The notes under the pieces were generated by a model. The model saw only the letters and a program-made list of their open reading frames with translations. It ran no database searches and had not been told where the DNA came from. Positions 59,935 to 64,000 of a stretch of DNA of 64,000 nt are shown here, one piece after another (position 1 is the first letter of the stretch; every line of letters begins with the position of its first letter). Made by a program: the position numbers and the translations under genes. The stretch is from Cephalotus follicularis (Eukaryota > Streptophyta > Magnoliopsida > Oxalidales > Cephalotaceae), in NCBI GenBank assembly GCA_001972305.1, contig BDDD01005053.1, positions 6,433 to 70,432 on the forward strand, read 5' to 3'.

Positions 59935-61290
59935 ACTAATCGGTGTACTCACATCAAGCATATATGACATGCAGTCAGGGGTGACGTCTAAGCAATATGC
60001 AAAACGTGCAGCTATAAAAGAATACGATGCTCCAGAATCCATCAACACTCTAGCAGAAAATCCATATATATACAGAGTTCCTCCAACAACGGAAGTTGAC
60101 TCTGGAACCTCTATCTAAGAAAGTACAAAAACTCTACCTTTTGCGACACTCTTGCCGATGTCCTTCCTCTGTGACGGTCCTGCCGCCGCACCACTACTAC
60201 TTCCTGGCCCGGTAGGAACCGTAGCTGAACTCTTCGGATAGTCCTTCACCGAATGACCAGGTGCCCCGCACCTCAAGCACCAGCCATTAAACCTCCAACA
60301 ATCTTTATGTTAGTGTCCCGTACGACCACAATAGCAATAACCTCTGGATCTGGCATTACTCCCTTGGCTGGGAGAACCCTATGAAGCTGTCTGCTGAGAT
60401 TTGTTCTTGGTTAACATCATCGGAGAACCACCATCTTGCCATTTGGACGATGCCAGTCTGGATTGTGTAGGACTCTATTTATTCTGTTGCGCGTGAGCTC
60501 TCTCAGCCCGGTCTTGACTGGATATGCTCTCCAGTAGTCTTGCTTTCTGTGCAACCTCCACAAAAGTCCCCAGTTCCATAGCTCTAATTCTTGATCGAAG
60601 ATCCGGTAGCAGACCTCTCAGGAATCTCCGTATCTTCTTCACTTCATCAGCTACCAGATAGGGTGAAAGTCTGGCTAGCTCCATGAACCTTGCTTGATAC
60701 TCTGTCACCATCATCTCTCCCTATGGTAACTCCAAGAGTTCCATCTCCCGTTGCTCTTGTTAAATCCATGGAACATAGGTCTCCCAGAACTCTATCTGGA
60801 ATCTGTCCCAAGTGTTGTCAAGCCTCTGAGATTCCCACTTTGCTTTGACCATCTCCCACCAATGAGTGGCCTGACCCCATAGACGGTATACAACAAACTT
60901 CAGCTTTTGATTGTCAGTACAGTCCATTACTTCAAAGATTTTCTCCAAATCCTGCAGCCATCTCTCGGCAACGGTGGCATCAAGTTCCCCCCGGAAACTG
61001 GGTGGATTCTGCCTCATGAACCTTTCAATGTCTCTCCCAAACTGGCTACCATCCTCTCCCGGGCAGTGGTCGGGAGCTCTACCTTACGGGCCGAACTTGC
61101 GTGTAGTACTGGCGCATCTCCTCCGCATTAGCCATGTTAAAGGCCATCTGATGCTGAAAATAATCTGCAATTCGGGTCATCGGATCTCTCTCATCCTGGG
61201 GGACATTCATCCCTTGCGGAACATTCGCTCCCTCAGGGCATTGGCTCCAACAGCTCTAGCCCTAGCCTGTGTTCTCCTTCGGTCCATTGG
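59935..61290 (-). pseudogene. gag: Outer Tekay Gag and protease start (fossil)
   Basis: Continuation of the outer element beyond the nested copy. The Gag core is at about 60480-61017 ([55 protein letters not shown]). The knuckle region is near 60230-60340, and the protease start with the DSG box near 60040 adjoins the insertion site. Collinear with the inner Gag at perhaps 85-90% protein similarity. Broken, with several breaks. Confidence 0.85.
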
Positions 61291-61383
61291 TTCCTCTAAG
61301 AAGGATGACGATTAGTCACGACTTTAGGAAAACAATTCATTAATTGCTAAGGAAAATATCCTAGCTAAGCATATATGAAATAT

Positions 61384-61395
61384 TCTCTGATACCA
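61384..61395 (-). other. Primer-binding site of the outer Tekay element
   Basis: TCTCTGATACCA on the plus strand; tRNA-Met type, directly adjoining the 5' LTR that starts at TGTCTATCATGCCCC. Confidence 0.8.
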
Positions 61396-62697
61396 TGTCT
61401 ATCATGCCCCGGTTTCGGGTAAACATACACAAAAGTGGTAAAGGCAATTAACATTAAGATTCAGCTCATGTAAATACCATAAAATTTAAACTTTTCAAAG
61501 AAAATATCAGTTGTAGAAGAGTTAAACTCATAAGCTGAAAGCACGTAACGTACATCCCATACTGTACGCTACTCAATACAAATCTATCATTGTTAAAAGC
61601 CCACAAAATGGAGCCTGATCCATAAAACATTATCCAATAACATCAAAAGTCTAGTGAACTAGAAAATACAGTACACAACACCCAAAGGGGACATAACCCC
61701 TGGTAAAACATTATTAAAACTTGTACTTCATCCATGCTGATTTCCAAGCTGGTCCACTGTATCAATCTGTAAAGTAGAGGGTTAGCCTTTGTCCTCACTC
61801 AGCTAAGTCATAAAGGTAGTTTGGGATCAACATTAAATGCATGTCATGTAATGGATGCATAGTGATGCAGTAAAGTAAAATATTGGCTTATATATATATA
61901 TATGAAAAAATACATATGTTTAACAGTACAGTAAAATATCGGTAGGGACATATATATGAATATATATGTATGCAATAACAGTACAGTAGTAACCCGGCCA
62001 GGGCTACATCACATGCACAGTAGTGTTCGAATAGGACCAGTAAACAGCACAGTAAGTCCACAAAGGGACCACAAACAGGCAGGCAGTATGTACAACGCCG
62101 CCAACTCCTTGCCCCACGTTGCACTCCCACTTCGGTCCCTTCTCCATGCAACCAAGCAAGACAACAGTATCGTACAGTGAGTTACCCAGCCAACTCCTGG
62201 CCCCTAGGTCAACCCTACCACTAGCCAACGCTGGCAGTCCCTGCCACGCAACTAGTGACTCAAGCACAAACATAGTAAATTCACAGATCATGAACAGTAA
62301 ATAGTCACAATAAACAGTGCAGTAACAGTACAGTAGTGGTCGTTAGATCAACATCAGGTAGTTCATTTCCAAATATTTTCAAAAGTGATGACATTTGAAA
62401 TATGTATTTCTAGTAGATAGAAAATACTTTAAACAGTTCAGTAGTGGAAATCGCTTTCCCAAGATGTTTGAAAATATAACAATACTCATTTTATATTTTC
62501 GTACTCAACATAGTAGTTTTCAACTCGTATATGCACTTCTAATATAACAATACTTTGAAATCATAATCAATTTTTAACCAGTCAATAAACGGGTAGTAAA
62601 CAGCACATATGCAATGCATACAAATGCTCGAATGCATCCTAAGCGAAATCGAGGTTGTCGGGTATCAAAATCTTAAAAACTGTCAAAACAGGACTCT

Positions 62698-62905
62698 AAA
62701 GCGTCGATGTTTATCCCTGGGCATCGATGCTTATGTCCTCTAAGCTTCGACGCTCAATCCTTGGCGTCAACAATTTCTATACCTTAGGCGTCGATGTCTT
62801 CTCCCATACGCGTCGACGTTCAAAACGCATTCAGTAAATAAAACGTAGTTCACAATGCAAGGCGTCGACGCTTACCAAAGGCGTTGACGGTTTCAAGCAT
62901 TAGTC
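62698..62905. repeat. GCGTCGACG palindrome cluster 1, outer 5' LTR
   Basis: Counterpart of 45101-45306, with about nine copies. Several are changed at CpG positions differently from the 3' copy, including GCGTCGATG, GCATCGATG and GCGTTGACG forms. Confidence 0.82.
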
Positions 62906-63702
62906 GTCTTCTTCCTCGTGACATGACGAACCAGTAACAATTTCACCATAATCACATGCAATCCAACATGTATAAAGCCCAGAAAACTTACATGCAACAT
63001 CATATTACACATCCAGTACAACGTAGCATCATTTCAGTGACTAAGAACGGTTCCACAGGCCATGCAATCCATTCATAAACATCACTGGACAAACACAAAT
63101 ATTGAACACAAAATACATGTATGGCTTCCCCTACCTCTGGCCTCAAGTTAGAAGCCAAAAGTCCTCCTCTTTTAGTATCCCAGAAGCTGAAAGTCCTCCT
63201 TTTTTAGTATCCCGACGGTCACTTGGAGTCCCAGGTACTGCTTGAAAGCTCCCTGGTTCATCCCCACTGCTGCTGTCCAGCTCCAAGCTTCCACTTGCTC
63301 AACAATGGTAGTTTGAGCTTTCTCTCCCTAACCTTCTGCTCTCTTTCCCTTACTGTGTTTCTCTCAAGCCTCTGGTTCTTTCTCAATCAGTTACAGCCGA
63401 AGGTAAGAGGGGAGGGTCGTTTTTTATGCAACTCACGTTTGTTTCTCTCTGCCAATCCACCAGTTCAGCTCCCCCTCTCTTTCATGCAAGCCAGGTGCAA
63501 TAGGTGCTGCATTTTTCTCCCACACAGGCCATGCATTCAAAGATTCTCTCTTTGTTCAATGCCCTTTTGTTGCAGGTAAGTCTGGCATCAAAGCATGCAT
63601 GCCACGTTTCCAGAGAACCTGCCCAAGTGCTGGTTAAGTGGCACAAACGCACCTCCATGCGACACGTCCACCAGCTGCTAGTGTGTATGCAGGACACGAC
63701 AC

Positions 63703-63860
63703 AAAGCGTCCACGTTTACATGTAGGCGTCGACGTTTTTAGTGTTTTACCTAAAGGGTGTCGACGTCATCAAGAAGCGTAGACATGCATTTTCATTGTTT
63801 ACGTGCGTATCTTTGCTGCGTAGGCGTCGACACTTTCCAAAAAGGAGTCGACGCTTTGAA
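63703..63860. repeat. GCGTCGACG palindrome cluster 2, outer 5' LTR
   Basis: Counterpart of 46074-46234, e.g. AGGCGTCGACGTTTTT near 63724 and GGTGTCGACGTC near 63757. Confidence 0.82.
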
Positions 63861-64000
63861 CCATAAACTGTGCCGTTTTGCTTCAACTTGTAATTTTAAC
63901 ATTTCTTTAACATTCTTACTCCAAAATCAACATCATTAGAGTTTGGAAAACATCATCAAAGTCGGGAAATCCATATTTTTATTAACTCCACAATAAAAGT

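Larger units (their letters stand above)
43800..64000 (-). mobile_element. Outer Tekay-type chromovirus, split by a nested element, runs off the window
   Basis: Minus-strand Ty3/Gypsy element of the Tekay (Del) lineage. It has a 3' LTR (43800-46420), a polypurine tract beside it, pol (46455-49674), a nested element (49680-59929), the gag and protease start (59935-61290), a PBS, and a 5' LTR from 61396 that continues about 50 bases past the window. The nested copy sits in the protease region. The first 270 bases of the two LTRs differ by about 7% by eye, pointing to an insertion several million years old. It landed in the satellite, so the target duplication (left side CTAAG) cannot be checked. 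Broken, with several breaks. Confidence 0.9.
61396..64000 (-). repeat. 5' LTR of the outer Tekay element, cut by the window end
   Basis: Collinear with 43800-46371, so about 50 bases remain outside the window. It includes CAGTACAGTA words, two palindrome clusters and a 32-bp tandem duplication (63151-63214) not present in the 3' LTR. Confidence 0.9.

Noticed and set aside
12824-61395. TGGTATCAGAGC matches as tRNA-Met gene fragments
   Set aside because: Each lies immediately inside an LTR at the PBS position; no cloverleaf sequence around them.

Overview
This window is plant nuclear heterochromatin, probably from a eudicot; the species cannot be named from the sequence. The evidence is Sirevirus-type Copia, Tekay-type and CRM-type chromovirus and Athila-type Gypsy elements, primer-binding sites matching the plant initiator tRNA-Met 3' end, and a long complex satellite. 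I see no convincing host protein gene, tRNA or rRNA gene. Nearly everything is nested LTR retrotransposons plus satellite DNA, all treated here as fossils.

Layout. 1-7314: the 3' three quarters of a Sirevirus (Copia) with gag end, pol, an extra third ORF and the 3' LTR. 7340-7805: a degenerate tandem repeat of unknown origin. 7850-9640: an Athila-like gag-protease fragment on the minus strand. 9641-10636, continued at 19710-20105: unclassified non-coding DNA split by a decayed Tekay-like element (10637-19704, target duplication CATGG). That element contains a 772-base N gap whose two sides are near-copies of each other. 20106-22663: a Copia-type LTR with PBS and a non-coding interior. 22664-22934: an Athila-like LTR scrap and AT-rich DNA.

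22935-43799: a satellite with a 100-bp basic unit organised as a 400-bp higher-order repeat (four distinct 100-bp subunits), about 11.4 kb or 28 copies once insertions are removed. It is interrupted by a LINE-like tail (27452-27943), a solo Tekay-like LTR (31527-34184, TSD TTGGC) and a CRM-like chromovirus with both LTRs (35777-42110, TSD AGGAC).

43800-64000: a Tekay chromovirus on the minus strand, whose 5' LTR runs off the window end. It is split by a second, younger Tekay element of a sister family (49680-59929, TSD GAAGT).

The most unusual signal crosses element families. Dense clusters of a short perfect palindrome with core CGTCGACG (extended forms AAAGACGTCGACGTCTTT and AAGCGTCGACGCTT) occur in the Sirevirus LTR, in the Sirevirus pol-ORF3 spacer and in every Tekay-like LTR here. 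In the Tekay-like LTRs they form two clusters about 760-770 bp apart on either side of the presumed promoter. They are absent from the satellite, the CRM-like element and the Athila piece. Copia and Gypsy elements sharing one palindromic, CpG-rich cis-repeat in one genome is the best candidate for an undescribed system. The satellite with its CRM-like insertion is the second.
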